From an uncultured Lachnospiraceae bacterium (GTDB taxonomy: Bacteria; Bacillota; Clostridia; Lachnospirales; Lachnospiraceae): a stretch of DNA of 33,105 nucleotides. The stretch is taken from contig CACXEU010000021.1 of NCBI GenBank assembly GCA_902766735.1, forward strand, positions 1 through 33,105, read 5' to 3'. Under the pieces are notes generated by a model that searched no databases, was not told the DNA's origin, and worked only from the letters and a program-made list of their open reading frames with translations. The translations under genes and the position numbers were made by a program. Below, piece by piece: positions 15,195-23,315 of the stretch. Each line of letters opens with the position of its first letter. Within the stretch, counting starts at the first letter, position 1.

Positions 15195-16685
15195 GTGGTA
15201 AGTAAAATAAACTGTATGACCGTTACGGGAATGGATGTGGTTCCGGTGATGGTAGAAACAGATATTAGTAATGGCCTGCCTGCATTTGACATGGTGGGCC
15301 TTTTGGCGTCGGACATTAAGGAATCCAGACAACGGGTTCGAACAGCACTGAAAAATTCCGGTTATGTGATTCCACCGAAAAAAATCATCATTAATTTTGC
15401 ACCGGGTAACATCCATAAGAACGGAACTTATTTTGATGTTGCAGTGGCAATTTCCATTTTGAGAGCATTGGAAATTGTGGAAGGTGATATGGAAGACAAA
15501 CTGTTTCTTGGAGAGTTGAGCCTGGACGGAGAGGTGTTAAAAGTCCCGGGGGCATTGCCCATTGTGCTGGAGGCGGCCAAGAGAGGGTGTAAACAATGCT
15601 TTGTGCCGTGGGATAATCTGGAAGAGTGCGATTTCATCCGTCAGACTCAGGTTATTGGTGTGAAAAAATTAAATGATATTGTACGAATTCTTGCCGGAGG
15701 AAGCGTGGAAGAACGAAAGGGTGTGACGGAACGGCGAACAGAAAACTTATATGATTTTAAAGCCATCCGGGGGCAAACAATGGCACGAAAGGCAGCAGAG
15801 ATTGCTGCAGCGGGGATGCATAATCTGTTGATGATTGGTCCGCCGGGAACGGGAAAAACAAGAATTGCAAAGACAATACCCACCATTTTGCCGAACCTCA
15901 GCGAAGAAGAACAAATCGAGATATCCGGGATTCAGAGTATTGCGGGATTGTTAGAAGGGGGACTGGTTCAGGAACGCCCCTTTCGAAGTCCCCATCATAC
16001 CTCCACAGTATCTGCCATGATTGGAGGAAGGACTTACCCAAAGCCGGGTGAAGTGACGCTGGCAAACCTTGGGGTATTGTATCTGGATGAATTCCCGGAG
16101 TTTTCCAGAAATGTAGTGGAGACTTTGCGCCAGCCCATGGAGGACGGTGTGGTGCGAATCGCACGCAGTGGAGGTGTATATCAGTTTCCGGCAAACTTTA
16201 TGTTAGTGGCATCCATGAATCCCTGTAGGTGCGGATATTATCCTGACCGTAAACGGTGCCAATGCACAGAACGGGATGTAAAAAAATATCTGGAAAAAAT
16301 CAGTGGACCAATTCTTGACCGGATTGATCTTTCTGTACGTATGAACCCGGTTTCTTTTTGGGAACTGCGCGGGGATGTGGTGGAGGAAGATTCTGCTGTG
16401 ATAAAGAAACGAGTGAACCGTGCGTTGGAATGTCAGCGGGAACGCTATCAGAAAGAGAGCATCCGCTTTAACAGTCAACTTACAGGGGAACAATTAAAGG
16501 TGTACTGTCCTTTGGGAAAGAAGGAAGAAGCGTTGGCGCGGGAAATTTATGAAAGTATGGAGTTAAGTGTCCGTGGCTATGAGAAACTGTTAAAGGTAGC
16601 ACGAACCATTTCTGATTTAAGTGGAAAGGAACAAATCGGCTGTGAAGAATTAATGAAGGCTTTGGCCTTTAAGACTGCAAGTTAA
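15195..16685 (+). CDS. comM: YifB/ComM family Mg-chelatase-like AAA+ ATPase
   Basis: A 496-residue protein. The N-terminal ChlI-like/Lon-S5-like domain (VVPVMVETDISNGLPAFDMV) is followed by an AAA+ module with Walker A MIGPPGTGKT (about 214-222), Walker B GVLYLDEFPEF and a cysteine-rich insertion (NPCRCGYYPDRKRCQC), then a C-terminal Mg_chelatase_C domain. ComM is a hexameric helicase promoting branch migration during natural transformation in Vibrio and Haemophilus; the role in Clostridia is not settled. It precedes dprA by 12 bases, a consistent DNA-uptake/recombination pair. Translation starts at GTG 15195 behind GAGGGGAA. Confidence 0.92.
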   Translation: MVSKINCMTVTGMDVVPVMVETDISNGLPAFDMVGLLASDIKESRQRVRTALKNSGYVIPPKKIIINFAPGNIHKNGTYFDVAVAISILRALEIVEGDMEDKLFLGELSLDGEVLKVPGALPIVLEAAKRGCKQCFVPWDNLEECDFIRQTQVIGVKKLNDIVRILAGGSVEERKGVTERRTENLYDFKAIRGQTMARKAAEIAAAGMHNLLMIGPPGTGKTRIAKTIPTILPNLSEEEQIEISGIQSIAGLLEGGLVQERPFRSPHHTSTVSAMIGGRTYPKPGEVTLANLGVLYLDEFPEFSRNVVETLRQPMEDGVVRIARSGGVYQFPANFMLVASMNPCRCGYYPDRKRCQCTERDVKKYLEKISGPILDRIDLSVRMNPVSFWELRGDVVEEDSAVIKKRVNRALECQRERYQKESIRFNSQLTGEQLKVYCPLGKKEEALAREIYESMELSVRGYEKLLKVARTISDLSGKEQIGCEELMKALAFKTAS

Positions 16686-16697
16686 GGGGGGCAAGGA

Positions 16698-17552
16698 ATG
16701 GAAATTCAGTGTGTAAAAGTTGGGGATTCCCGTTATCCAAAGAAATTATTAAATATTCCCGAGAAACCGAAAGAACTTTATTATCTTGGAAATCTTCCCA
16801 GGGAAGACGTACCGTCGGTGGCGATGATTGGTGCGCGAGGATGTTCTGCCTATGGGAAACGTTTTGCGGGAAAGATTGCGAAGGAACTTTCCAATGCGGG
16901 AGTACAGATCATTAGTGGCATGGCAAGGGGAATTGATACCCGATGTCAGGAGGGGGCTCTGGAAGGAAAGAGTCCTACATTTGCGGTTTTGGGATGTGGC
17001 GTGGATCTTTGTTATCCGGAAGAAAATCAGGTACTATATGAAAAGATTTTAGAACAGGGGGGAGGGATTCTGTCAGAATATCCGCCGGGGGACAAGCCTC
17101 TTGCCTGGCATTTTCCCCAGAGAAACCGTATCATCAGCGGCCTGTCAGAGCTTGTGGTTGTTATTGAGGCAAGGGTTAAGAGTGGAAGCCTGATTACAGT
17201 GGAATGGGCATTGGAACAGGGAAAGGATATTATGGCACTTCCCGGTCGGGTGGATGACCCGTTAAGCGAGGGCTGCAACAGGCTGATTAAATCCGGGGCA
17301 GGTATCGTGATGGAACCTGGGGACATCCTGGAAGCATTACATTGGGAGTGGAAGGGAAACAATGAAATCCAGATGAACGGAACCGGACAGGCGGCTTTGA
17401 TTTTGGAAGCACTAGGGAGTGAAATGAAAAATCTGGAGGAAATTATGGAACGAACAAAACTGAATTATAAAGAGGTCATGAGTGCATTGTTTCAATTACA
17501 AAGGAATGGTTTTGTGGAACAACCTATGGAAGGTTATTTTCTTCAAAAATAA
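16698..17552 (+). CDS. dprA: DNA-processing protein DprA
   Basis: A 284-residue protein that loads RecA on incoming single-stranded DNA. The extended Rossmann domain carries VAMIGARGCSAYGKRFA, IISGMARGIDTRCQEGAL, AVLGCGVDLCYPEEN, GGGILSEYPPG, FPQRNRIISGLS and LPGRVDDPLSEGCNRLIKSGA. A short C-terminal winged-helix domain follows (about 225-284). It is shorter than many DprA proteins because the N-terminal SAM-like domain is reduced. Ribosome binding site AAGGGGGGC precedes ATG 16698. It lies between comM-like and topA, a common clostridial order. Confidence 0.94.
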   Translation: MEIQCVKVGDSRYPKKLLNIPEKPKELYYLGNLPREDVPSVAMIGARGCSAYGKRFAGKIAKELSNAGVQIISGMARGIDTRCQEGALEGKSPTFAVLGCGVDLCYPEENQVLYEKILEQGGGILSEYPPGDKPLAWHFPQRNRIISGLSELVVVIEARVKSGSLITVEWALEQGKDIMALPGRVDDPLSEGCNRLIKSGAGIVMEPGDILEALHWEWKGNNEIQMNGTGQAALILEALGSEMKNLEEIMERTKLNYKEVMSALFQLQRNGFVEQPMEGYFLQK

Positions 17553-17563
17553 TTTTGAGGGGT

Positions 17564-17580
17564 TATATACTACGTATATA
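17564..17580. promoter_or_regulatory. 17-bp inverted repeat upstream of the topA promoter
   Basis: TATATAC (17564-17570) and GTATATA (17574-17580) form a perfect 7-bp inverted repeat around TAC, 12 bases after dprA and 37 bases before the topA -35 box. The size and symmetry suit a dimeric regulator's operator, though chance in AT-rich DNA is possible. Confidence 0.3.
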
Positions 17581-17616
17581 AAGAATATGATGGAAAAATG
17601 AATGTGAAAATATCTC

Positions 17617-17645
17617 TTGAAAAAGGTTTTTTCTTGGTGTATAGT
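17617..17645 (+). promoter_or_regulatory. Promoter of topA
   Basis: TTGAAA at 17617-17622 and TATAGT at 17640-17645 are spaced by 17 bases. Transcription would begin about 17652, leaving a leader of about 68 bases to ATG 17720. This also argues against the longer reading frame that opens at 17651. Confidence 0.65.
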
Positions 17646-17719
17646 GTGGTGTGTTTGAAAAGAAATTGAAAAGTTTCTACTATATACAGAAAATGAAAAT
17701 AGGTGTTAAGGAGTATTTC

Positions 17720-19798
17720 ATGGCAAAATATCTTGTTATTGTGGAGTCCCCGGCTAAGGTGAAAACCATTAAGAAGTTTTTAGGGGCCAATTATGAAGTA
17801 GTTGCATCCAATGGTCATGTAAGAGATCTTCCTAAGAGTACAATGGGGATTGATTTTGAAAATGACTATGAACCAAAATATATTACAATTCGTGGAAAAG
17901 GAGAAAAACTTGCAGAACTTCGCCGTCAGGTGAAGAATGCTGACAAGGTGTATCTCGCAACTGACCCGGACCGCGAGGGAGAAGCGATTTCATGGCATCT
18001 GGTTTTCTCATTAAAATTAGATCCAAAGAAAACCGCAAGAATCAGTTTTAACGAAATTACAAAACCGGCAGTCCGTGAAGCGTTGAAGAACCCTAGAGAA
18101 ATTGATATGGGATTAGTAGATGCGCAGCAGGCACGAAGAGTTTTAGATCGTATGGTGGGATATAGTATCAGTCCACTTTTATGGATGAAAATTAAAAGAG
18201 GACTCAGTGCCGGAAGAGTACAGTCTGTGGCATTGAAAATGCTTTGTGACAGAGAAGAAGAAATCAATGCATTCATCCCGAAGGAATATTGGGATATGGA
18301 TGCAGTATTGAAACATAAGAATAAAGAGTTTACCGTGAACTTTTATGGTGATAAGAACGGTAAAATTGAAATTAACGGAAAACAGCAGTTAGATGATATC
18401 ATCAAGGAAATCAAAGGAAGTCAATTCGAAGTTTCCAGTGTGAAAAAAGGAAGCCGAAGCAGAAAGGCACCGATTCCTTTTACCACTAGTACCATGCAGC
18501 AGGAAGCTTCCAAGGCGTTAAACTTCTCTACACAGAAGACTATGAGAGTTGCGCAGCAGTTATATGAAGGTGTGGATATCAAGGGAAGAGGAAGTATCGG
18601 TCTGATTACTTACTTAAGAACTGATTCTACTCGTGTATCCGATACAGCAGAAGCACAGGTAAAAGATTATATTGAAGAAAATTACGGAAATGATTACTAT
18701 ACTACTTCCGTTAGTGCGAAAAAGACGGGGAAAAAAATCCAGGATGCTCATGAAGCAATTCGTCCAACGGACGTGACTTTGACACCGGAAAAGGTAAAGG
18801 ATCAGCTTCCAAGAGATTTATTCCGTCTGTATCAGTTGATTTGGAAAAGATTTGTTGCCAGCAGAATGGGAACTGCTGTTTATGAAACAACGACGGTAAA
18901 GATTGCATCCGGAAAGTATTTATTCAATGCGTCAACTTCAAAATTGGAATTCGACGGATTTATGAAGGTTTATACGGAAGCGGATAACGAGAAGGTTGTT
19001 ACGAACAATACCATCACGAAATTGGAAAAAGGGGAATCTCTTGATTTTGTGAAGTTTGAAGAAAACCAGCATTTCACACAGCCACCGGCACACTTTACAG
19101 AAGCAGCATTGGTTAAGGCGATGGAAGAACAGGGAATTGGGCGACCAAGTACTTATGCCCCAACCATTACCACCATCATCGGCAGAAGATATGTCACCAA
19201 GGAAAAGAAAAATCTTTATGTGACTGAGTTGGGAGAAGCAGTGAACAATGTTATGAAAACCGCATTCAGTGTAATCGTGGATACTGCATTTACTGCTAAC
19301 ATGGAATCCCTTTTGGATGCTGTGGAAGAAGGAAGTATTGAGTGGAAGACTGTAATCAGAAACTTCTATCCGGATTTGGAAGCTTCAGTAAAAGAAGCAG
19401 AACAGAAACTGGAAAAAATTCACATTGCTGATGAAGAATCGGATGAAATCTGTGAAGAGTGTGGAAGACGAATGGTAATTAAATATGGACCGCATGGAAG
19501 ATTTCTGGCTTGTCCGGGATTCCCGGAATGTCGAAACACAAAACCTTATCTGGAAAAGGTTGGAGTTCCTTGTCCACTTTGTGGCGGTGAAGTAGTTTAT
19601 CGAATGACCCGAAAGGGAAGAAGATATTATGGATGTATGAATGGTCCGGAATGTGAATTCATGTCATGGCAGAAACCTTCTGTGGAAAAATGTCCACAGT
19701 GTGGAGGCTACATGGTGGAAAAAGGAAACAAACTGGTATGCGCGGATCAAAATTGCGGATATGTTTGTGAACTTCCTAAAAAGGAAAAAGTGAAATAA
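17720..19798 (+). CDS. topA: DNA topoisomerase I
   Basis: A 692-residue type IA topoisomerase that relaxes negative supercoils. The TOPRIM domain begins MAKYLVIVESPAKVKTI and carries LATDPDREGEAISWHL. The catalytic tyrosine is Tyr298 in GLITYLRTDSTRVSD. Later motifs are HEAIRPTDV and GIGRPSTYAPTI. Three C-terminal tetracysteine zinc modules lie at about 580-690 (CEECGRRM, CPLCGGEV, CPQCGGYM). The frame is open 23 codons further upstream, but that start coincides with the predicted transcription start. ATG 17720 has a TAAGGAG ribosome binding site and the canonical N terminus. Confidence 0.97.
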   Translation: MAKYLVIVESPAKVKTIKKFLGANYEVVASNGHVRDLPKSTMGIDFENDYEPKYITIRGKGEKLAELRRQVKNADKVYLATDPDREGEAISWHLVFSLKLDPKKTARISFNEITKPAVREALKNPREIDMGLVDAQQARRVLDRMVGYSISPLLWMKIKRGLSAGRVQSVALKMLCDREEEINAFIPKEYWDMDAVLKHKNKEFTVNFYGDKNGKIEINGKQQLDDIIKEIKGSQFEVSSVKKGSRSRKAPIPFTTSTMQQEASKALNFSTQKTMRVAQQLYEGVDIKGRGSIGLITYLRTDSTRVSDTAEAQVKDYIEENYGNDYYTTSVSAKKTGKKIQDAHEAIRPTDVTLTPEKVKDQLPRDLFRLYQLIWKRFVASRMGTAVYETTTVKIASGKYLFNASTSKLEFDGFMKVYTEADNEKVVTNNTITKLEKGESLDFVKFEENQHFTQPPAHFTEAALVKAMEEQGIGRPSTYAPTITTIIGRRYVTKEKKNLYVTELGEAVNNVMKTAFSVIVDTAFTANMESLLDAVEEGSIEWKTVIRNFYPDLEASVKEAEQKLEKIHIADEESDEICEECGRRMVIKYGPHGRFLACPGFPECRNTKPYLEKVGVPCPLCGGEVVYRMTRKGRRYYGCMNGPECEFMSWQKPSVEKCPQCGGYMVEKGNKLVCADQNCGYVCELPKKEKVK

Positions 19799-19805
19799 AA
19801 AAATG

Positions 19806-19834
19806 TTGCACAGGAAAAATATCTGTGTTATGAT
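19806..19834 (+). promoter_or_regulatory. Promoter of rpsB-tsf
   Basis: TTGCAC at 19806-19811 and TATGAT at 19829-19834 are spaced by 17 bases, just after the topA stop. This predicts a leader of about 140 bases before rpsB. Confidence 0.7.
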
Positions 19835-19840
19835 ATTTGA

Positions 19841-19966
19841 GTTGCACTAAGCACATCTGTGGAGTTTTGGGATGGTGCCCTTGCTCGGGGTTTCTTAAAG
19901 CAGTGAAGCAGGTGGAAGGACACACGTAATTGCAAAAGCAAAAGCGTGAAAAAATAATGAAAAAAC
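19841..19966 (+). promoter_or_regulatory. Structured rpsB leader, possible S2 autoregulatory element
   Basis: The untranslated leader contains nested short inverted repeats, the clearest being CACG / TTGC-AAAA-GCAA / CGTG at about 19923-19948, and a GTGCCC...GGGG stretch at about 19874-19890. Many ribosomal protein operons carry such elements for feedback by their own product. I did not recognise a named family, so the role is inferred. Confidence 0.35.
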
Positions 19967-19980
19967 CAGGAGGTAGAAAA

Positions 19981-20721
19981 ATGAGCGTTATTTCAATGAA
20001 ACAGTTATTAGAAGCAGGTGTTCATTTCGGACATCAGACAAGAAGATGGAACCCTAAAATGGCAGAGTACATCTACACAGAAAGAAATGGAATCTACATC
20101 ATCGACTTACAGAAGTCTGTAGGAAAAGTTGATGAAGCTTACAAGGCAGTATCTGATATCGCTGCTGAAGGTGGTACAATTCTTTTCGTTGGTACAAAGA
20201 AGCAGGCTCAGGAAGCAGTTCAGACAGAAGCTGAAAGATGTGGAATGTACTACGTAAACGAAAGATGGTTAGGTGGTATGCTTACAAACTTCAAGACAAT
20301 CCAGTCTAGAATTAAGAGATTAAAAGACATCGAAAAGATGGCTGAAGATGGAACATTTGATGTTCTTCCTAAGAAAGAAGTTGTAAACATTAAGAAAGAA
20401 TGGGATAAGCTTGAAAAGAACCTTGGTGGTATCAAGGATATGAAGAGAATCCCAGATGCTATTTTTGTAGTAGATCCTAAGAAGGAAAAAATCTGTGTTC
20501 AGGAAGCACATGCTTTAGGAATTACATTAATCGGTATTGCAGATACAAACTGTGATCCGGAAGAATTAGATTATGTGATCCCAGGTAACGATGATGCTAT
20601 CAGAGCTGTTAAGTTAATCGTTTCTAAGATGGCTGATGCAGTAATCGAAGCAAACCAGGGTGAAGAATTTGTGGCTGAAACAGCAGAAGCAGAAGCTGTT
20701 GAAGAAGCAACAGAAGAATAA
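19981..20721 (+). CDS. rpsB: 30S ribosomal protein S2
   Basis: A 246-residue protein of the small subunit. Family segments are [49 protein letters not shown] and [27 protein letters not shown]. An acidic Glu/Ala-rich tail closes the chain. The open frame begins at 19930, but ATG 19981 has a full AGGAGGT ribosome binding site and matches the family start. Codons are those of a highly expressed gene. tsf follows after 32 bases, the universal pair. Confidence 0.97.
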   Translation: MSVISMKQLLEAGVHFGHQTRRWNPKMAEYIYTERNGIYIIDLQKSVGKVDEAYKAVSDIAAEGGTILFVGTKKQAQEAVQTEAERCGMYYVNERWLGGMLTNFKTIQSRIKRLKDIEKMAEDGTFDVLPKKEVVNIKKEWDKLEKNLGGIKDMKRIPDAIFVVDPKKEKICVQEAHALGITLIGIADTNCDPEELDYVIPGNDDAIRAVKLIVSKMADAVIEANQGEEFVAETAEAEAVEEATEE

Positions 20722-20753
20722 TTCAGAACAGAGATTTAGGAGGAATAAATATT

Positions 20754-21854
20754 ATGCAGATTACAGCAGCAATGGTAAAAGAGTTAAGAGAATTAACAGG
20801 TGCCGGCGTTATGGCTTGTAAGAAAGCCTTAGTTGAAACAGATGGAAATCAGGAAGAAGCGATTGAAATCTTAAGAAAAAAAGGTGAAGCTACAGCTGTA
20901 AAGAAATCAGGAAGAATCGCCGCTGAAGGTGTTGTATGTACAGCAGTAAAAGATGGTAAGGCTGCCATCGTAGAAGTAAACTCAGAAACTGACTTCGTTG
21001 CTAAGAACGAAAAGTTCCAGACATTCGTAGGTCAGGTTGCTGATCAGCTTTTAACAACAAGCGCTGCAGATGTTGATGCATTCTTAGCAGAAAGCTGGGC
21101 ATTAGACACAGCTAAGACTGTAAAAGATGAATTAGTATCTCAGATTGCAGTAATCGGAGAAAACATGAATATCAGAAGATTTGCAAAGATTGAATCTGAT
21201 GGCGTTATTTCTTCATATATCCACGCTGGTGGAAAGATTGGTGTATTAGTTGAAGCTGATGCGCCTAAGACAGATGCAGTAGAAGCAGCAATTAAGACAA
21301 TTGCAATGCAGATTGCAGCAATGAACCCACAGTACGTTTCCAGAAATGATATTTCTGCAGACGAACTTGCAAAAATCAAGGAAATTACAATTGACAGTGC
21401 TTTAAATGAACCTGAAACACTTCCTAAGCCAGTTTTAATGAACTTACTTACAAAGGCTGTTGAAACAAAGGCTTGGAGTGATGAAGATGTTGCTATTTAT
21501 GAAGAAAAGAAGAGCAACTTAAACTACCTGTTCAATTTCCTTTCTAAGGAAGCAAAGGCAGCTGTTGTAGAAATCGCTTTAAATGATAAGGCTGAAATCT
21601 TAGAAAACAAGATCTTCAACGGTTTAGTAGAAGGACGTATTTCTAAGCAGTTAAAGGATATCTGTTTGTTAGACCAGACTTATGTTATGGCAGCAGACGG
21701 AAAGCAGTCTGTAGCTAAGTACTTAGAAGAAGTTTCTAAGGAAGCTGGTGCGCCTGTTGCATTGAAGCAGTTCGTTCGTTTCGAGACTGGTGAAGGTCTT
21801 GAAAAGAAAGAAGATGACTTTGCAGCAGAAGTTGCAGCTCAGGCTGGAATGTAA
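20754..21854 (+). CDS. tsf: Elongation factor Ts, lengthened
   Basis: A 366-residue EF-Ts, the nucleotide exchange factor for EF-Tu. The N-terminal UBA-like domain is ITAAMVKELRELTGAGVMACKKAL, the EF-Tu-contacting motif is NSETDFVAKNEKF (about 77-89), and the two core subdomains end in FVRFETGEGLEKKEDDFAAEV. About 57 residues (roughly 226-282) are inserted in the coiled-coil region, between ALNEPETLPKP and GLVEGRISKQLKDICLLDQ, where most EF-Ts proteins are contiguous. The frame stays open with the same highly expressed codon pattern, so this is a real domain enlargement and not a frameshift. A terminator follows. Confidence 0.95.
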   Translation: MQITAAMVKELRELTGAGVMACKKALVETDGNQEEAIEILRKKGEATAVKKSGRIAAEGVVCTAVKDGKAAIVEVNSETDFVAKNEKFQTFVGQVADQLLTTSAADVDAFLAESWALDTAKTVKDELVSQIAVIGENMNIRRFAKIESDGVISSYIHAGGKIGVLVEADAPKTDAVEAAIKTIAMQIAAMNPQYVSRNDISADELAKIKEITIDSALNEPETLPKPVLMNLLTKAVETKAWSDEDVAIYEEKKSNLNYLFNFLSKEAKAAVVEIALNDKAEILENKIFNGLVEGRISKQLKDICLLDQTYVMAADGKQSVAKYLEEVSKEAGAPVALKQFVRFETGEGLEKKEDDFAAEVAAQAGM

Positions 21855-21875
21855 TTGGACTTAAAAAGAAATTTG

Positions 21876-21906
21876 AAGGCAAGAGCAATTTTGCTCTTGC
21901 CTTTTT
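21876..21906 (+). terminator. Intrinsic terminator of rpsB-tsf
   Basis: A 12-13 bp perfect stem (21876-21888 with 21891-21903), a loop of 2-4 bases (AT-rich, depending on the last pair), and a TTTTT run. It separates rpsB-tsf from the next gene. Confidence 0.9.
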
Positions 21907-21922
21907 AAGTATGGAGGATGAA

Positions 21923-22462
21923 ATGGAAAATAATGGATTAAATACGAATGAATTTGGACAAGATGGAATGATGGGAGAAATGAATCAATATCAGATTCCC
22001 CAGCAGGAAAATGTGTATATGTCTGATGTTAAGGAAAAAGGAAATGTTCTGATGGGAGCCATTGGTGCATTGGTTGGATCCTTAATCGGTGTTGCAATTT
22101 AGATGTTGATTTATCACCTTGGATTTATTGCAGCCATTGGAGGCATTGCTATTGTATTCTTTGCAATGAAAGGATACGAAATGATGGGTGGAAATATTAC
22201 CACGAAAGGCGCTGCTGTTGTTCTGATTATTTGTGTTATCATGGTTTATGTGGCAAATTACCTTTCCTGGAGTATGGAAATCTATTTTGAATTAGAGAAA
22301 GTAGACGGTGTTTCTTTTGGAGAAGTGATTCGGTATACACGGGATATCGTAAAGGAAGCTGATTTATATGGTGATTATTTGAAGGATTTGATTCTGGGAT
22401 TTGTATTATCAGCCCTGGGAGTAAGCGGTATGATTAAGAATATGTTTTATGCAGCAAAATAG
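21923..22462 (+). pseudogene. Conserved membrane protein split by an in-frame TAG
   Basis: Two reading frames, 21923-22102 and 22103-22462, lie in the same frame and are separated only by one TAG codon at 22100-22102. Read through, they form one protein of about 179 residues: a polar Gln/Asn/Met-rich N-terminal part (about 1-40), a glycine-rich hydrophobic helix (MGAIGALVGSLIGVAI), then more membrane helices (MLIYHLGFIAAIGGIAIVFF, AAVVLIICVIMVYVA) and a C-terminal helix. From memory, related Clostridia proteins have tryptophan at this point (GVAL-W-xLI), and TGG to TAG is a single-base change. ATG 21923 follows TGGAGG. The function is unknown. This may be a recent nonsense mutation, a sequencing error or readthrough; the second half lacks its own ribosome binding site. 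Confidence 0.75.
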
Positions 22463-22559
22463 TTTTTGGTAAAAATGACCTTCGTATGGTAAAAAAATGT
22501 TTTAGAAAATAGGAAACATAGTAAATGTTAACAAAAAGTTAAAAATCTTTTAAAAAAGA

Positions 22560-22588
22560 TTGCTTGTTTTATTAAAATGGTATATCAT
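22560..22588 (+). promoter_or_regulatory. Candidate promoter of the Flp pilin gene
   Basis: TTGCTT at 22560-22565 and TATCAT at 22583-22588 are spaced by 17 bases, 40 bases before the start codon, in a very AT-rich stretch (22463-22560) that holds no other gene. Confidence 0.45.
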
Positions 22589-22628
22589 AGAGATAGAAGT
22601 TTTGGACGTGTACGGAGGAGGGAAAATT

Positions 22629-22790
22629 ATGAGAAAATTCAATGGTTTTTTTATAGATGAGAGCGGTCAGGGAATGGTTGAGTATTCATTGATTATTGGA
22701 TTGATTGCAGTTGCATTGATTGCAGCAGTAGTTCTCTTGAAAAACAAACTGTTTTCATCATTTACTAATAGCGCAAATAATTTACCATAA
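22629..22790 (+). CDS. Flp family type IVb pilin
   Basis: A 53-residue prepilin. A 13-residue leader ends in DESG, followed by QGMVEYSLIIGLIAVALIAA. The glycine before the cleavage point and the Glu5-Tyr6 pair of the mature chain are the Flp signature recognised by TadV-type prepilin peptidase. One transmembrane/assembly helix and a short polar tail (SSFTNSANNLP) follow. The open frame begins at 22560, but ATG 22629 follows ACGGAGGAGGG and makes the correct leader. No tad secretion genes are near, so the assembly machinery would have to be elsewhere. It is monocistronic with its own promoter and a strong terminator. Confidence 0.88.
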   Translation: MRKFNGFFIDESGQGMVEYSLIIGLIAVALIAAVVLLKNKLFSSFTNSANNLP

Positions 22791-22812
22791 AATATATGGC
22801 GAATAAAATAAG

Positions 22813-22847
22813 CCCCACGGTAGTTGAAAAACTACCGTGGGGTTTTT
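22813..22847 (+). terminator. Intrinsic terminator after the Flp pilin gene
   Basis: A 13-bp perfect GC-rich stem (22813-22825 with 22830-22842) is closed by a GAAA tetraloop and followed by TTTTT. The convergent - strand gene ends 25 bases further on. Confidence 0.92.
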
Positions 22848-22871
22848 GTATATTGCCTGTTATAACCAACG

Positions 22872-23234
22872 CTAGGGGTTGATGATATGATCAGTAAATA
22901 CCTTGGGTTCGTTTAGACAGTCGTAATATGTGTACATTTTTTGGACGCTACGTTCCAAAAAGAAATAGTGACGAATATAAAATAAAAGAAAAATCAAGGT
23001 GCCCATAGAAAAAACTGCTAATACAATACTGATGATAAAGTAATTTAGCAATAATGAGATGATGCCAATTAGGGCGAAGGTCAAGGTTACTAACAAGTGA
23101 ATTAACCGCTCATGCTGATAAAAACGTAATTGAACCAAAAAATGCTCCAAAAATGTTTCTTTTTCTTCGACAGTCATTTCCTTTTCTAACATTGTTTCTA
23201 CATATTTCATATAATTTTCAATTCGTCTTCGCAT
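22872..23234 (-). CDS. Small two-helix membrane protein, unknown function
   Basis: A 120-residue protein with a charged N-terminal cytoplasmic helix (RRRIENYMKYVETMLEKEM, then EEKETFLEHFL). Two transmembrane helices lie at about 46-66 and 68-89, and the C terminus is polar. I do not recognise a named family. ATG at 23234 has a strong AAGGAGA ribosome binding site. It is divergent from the DUF4037 gene and convergent with the Flp pilin gene. The well-formed start and codon use support it as real. Confidence 0.7.
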   Translation of the reverse strand: MRRRIENYMKYVETMLEKEMTVEEKETFLEHFLVQLRFYQHERLIHLLVTLTFALIGIISLLLNYFIISIVLAVFSMGTLIFLLFYIRHYFFLERSVQKMYTYYDCLNEPKVFTDHIINP

Positions 23235-23264
23235 AGTTGTTTCTCCTTTCGGTCTGTTGCTTCC

Positions 23265-23273
23265 ATTGTAGCA
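23265..23273 (-). promoter_or_regulatory. Candidate extended -10 promoter for the small membrane protein
   Basis: On the - strand, TGC followed by TACAAT forms an extended -10 element about 30 bases before the start codon. No good -35 box is seen at 17 bases, so this is tentative. Confidence 0.35.
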
Positions 23274-23315
23274 GAGAATCCTGTAAAAGGAAACTGTTGT
23301 AAGAACGGAAAATGG

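Noticed and set aside
22100..22102. Genome-wide recoding of TAG (for example pyrrolysine or Trp)
   Set aside because: Several secure genes here end in TAG at the expected family length, so TAG works as a stop; only a local event remains possible.
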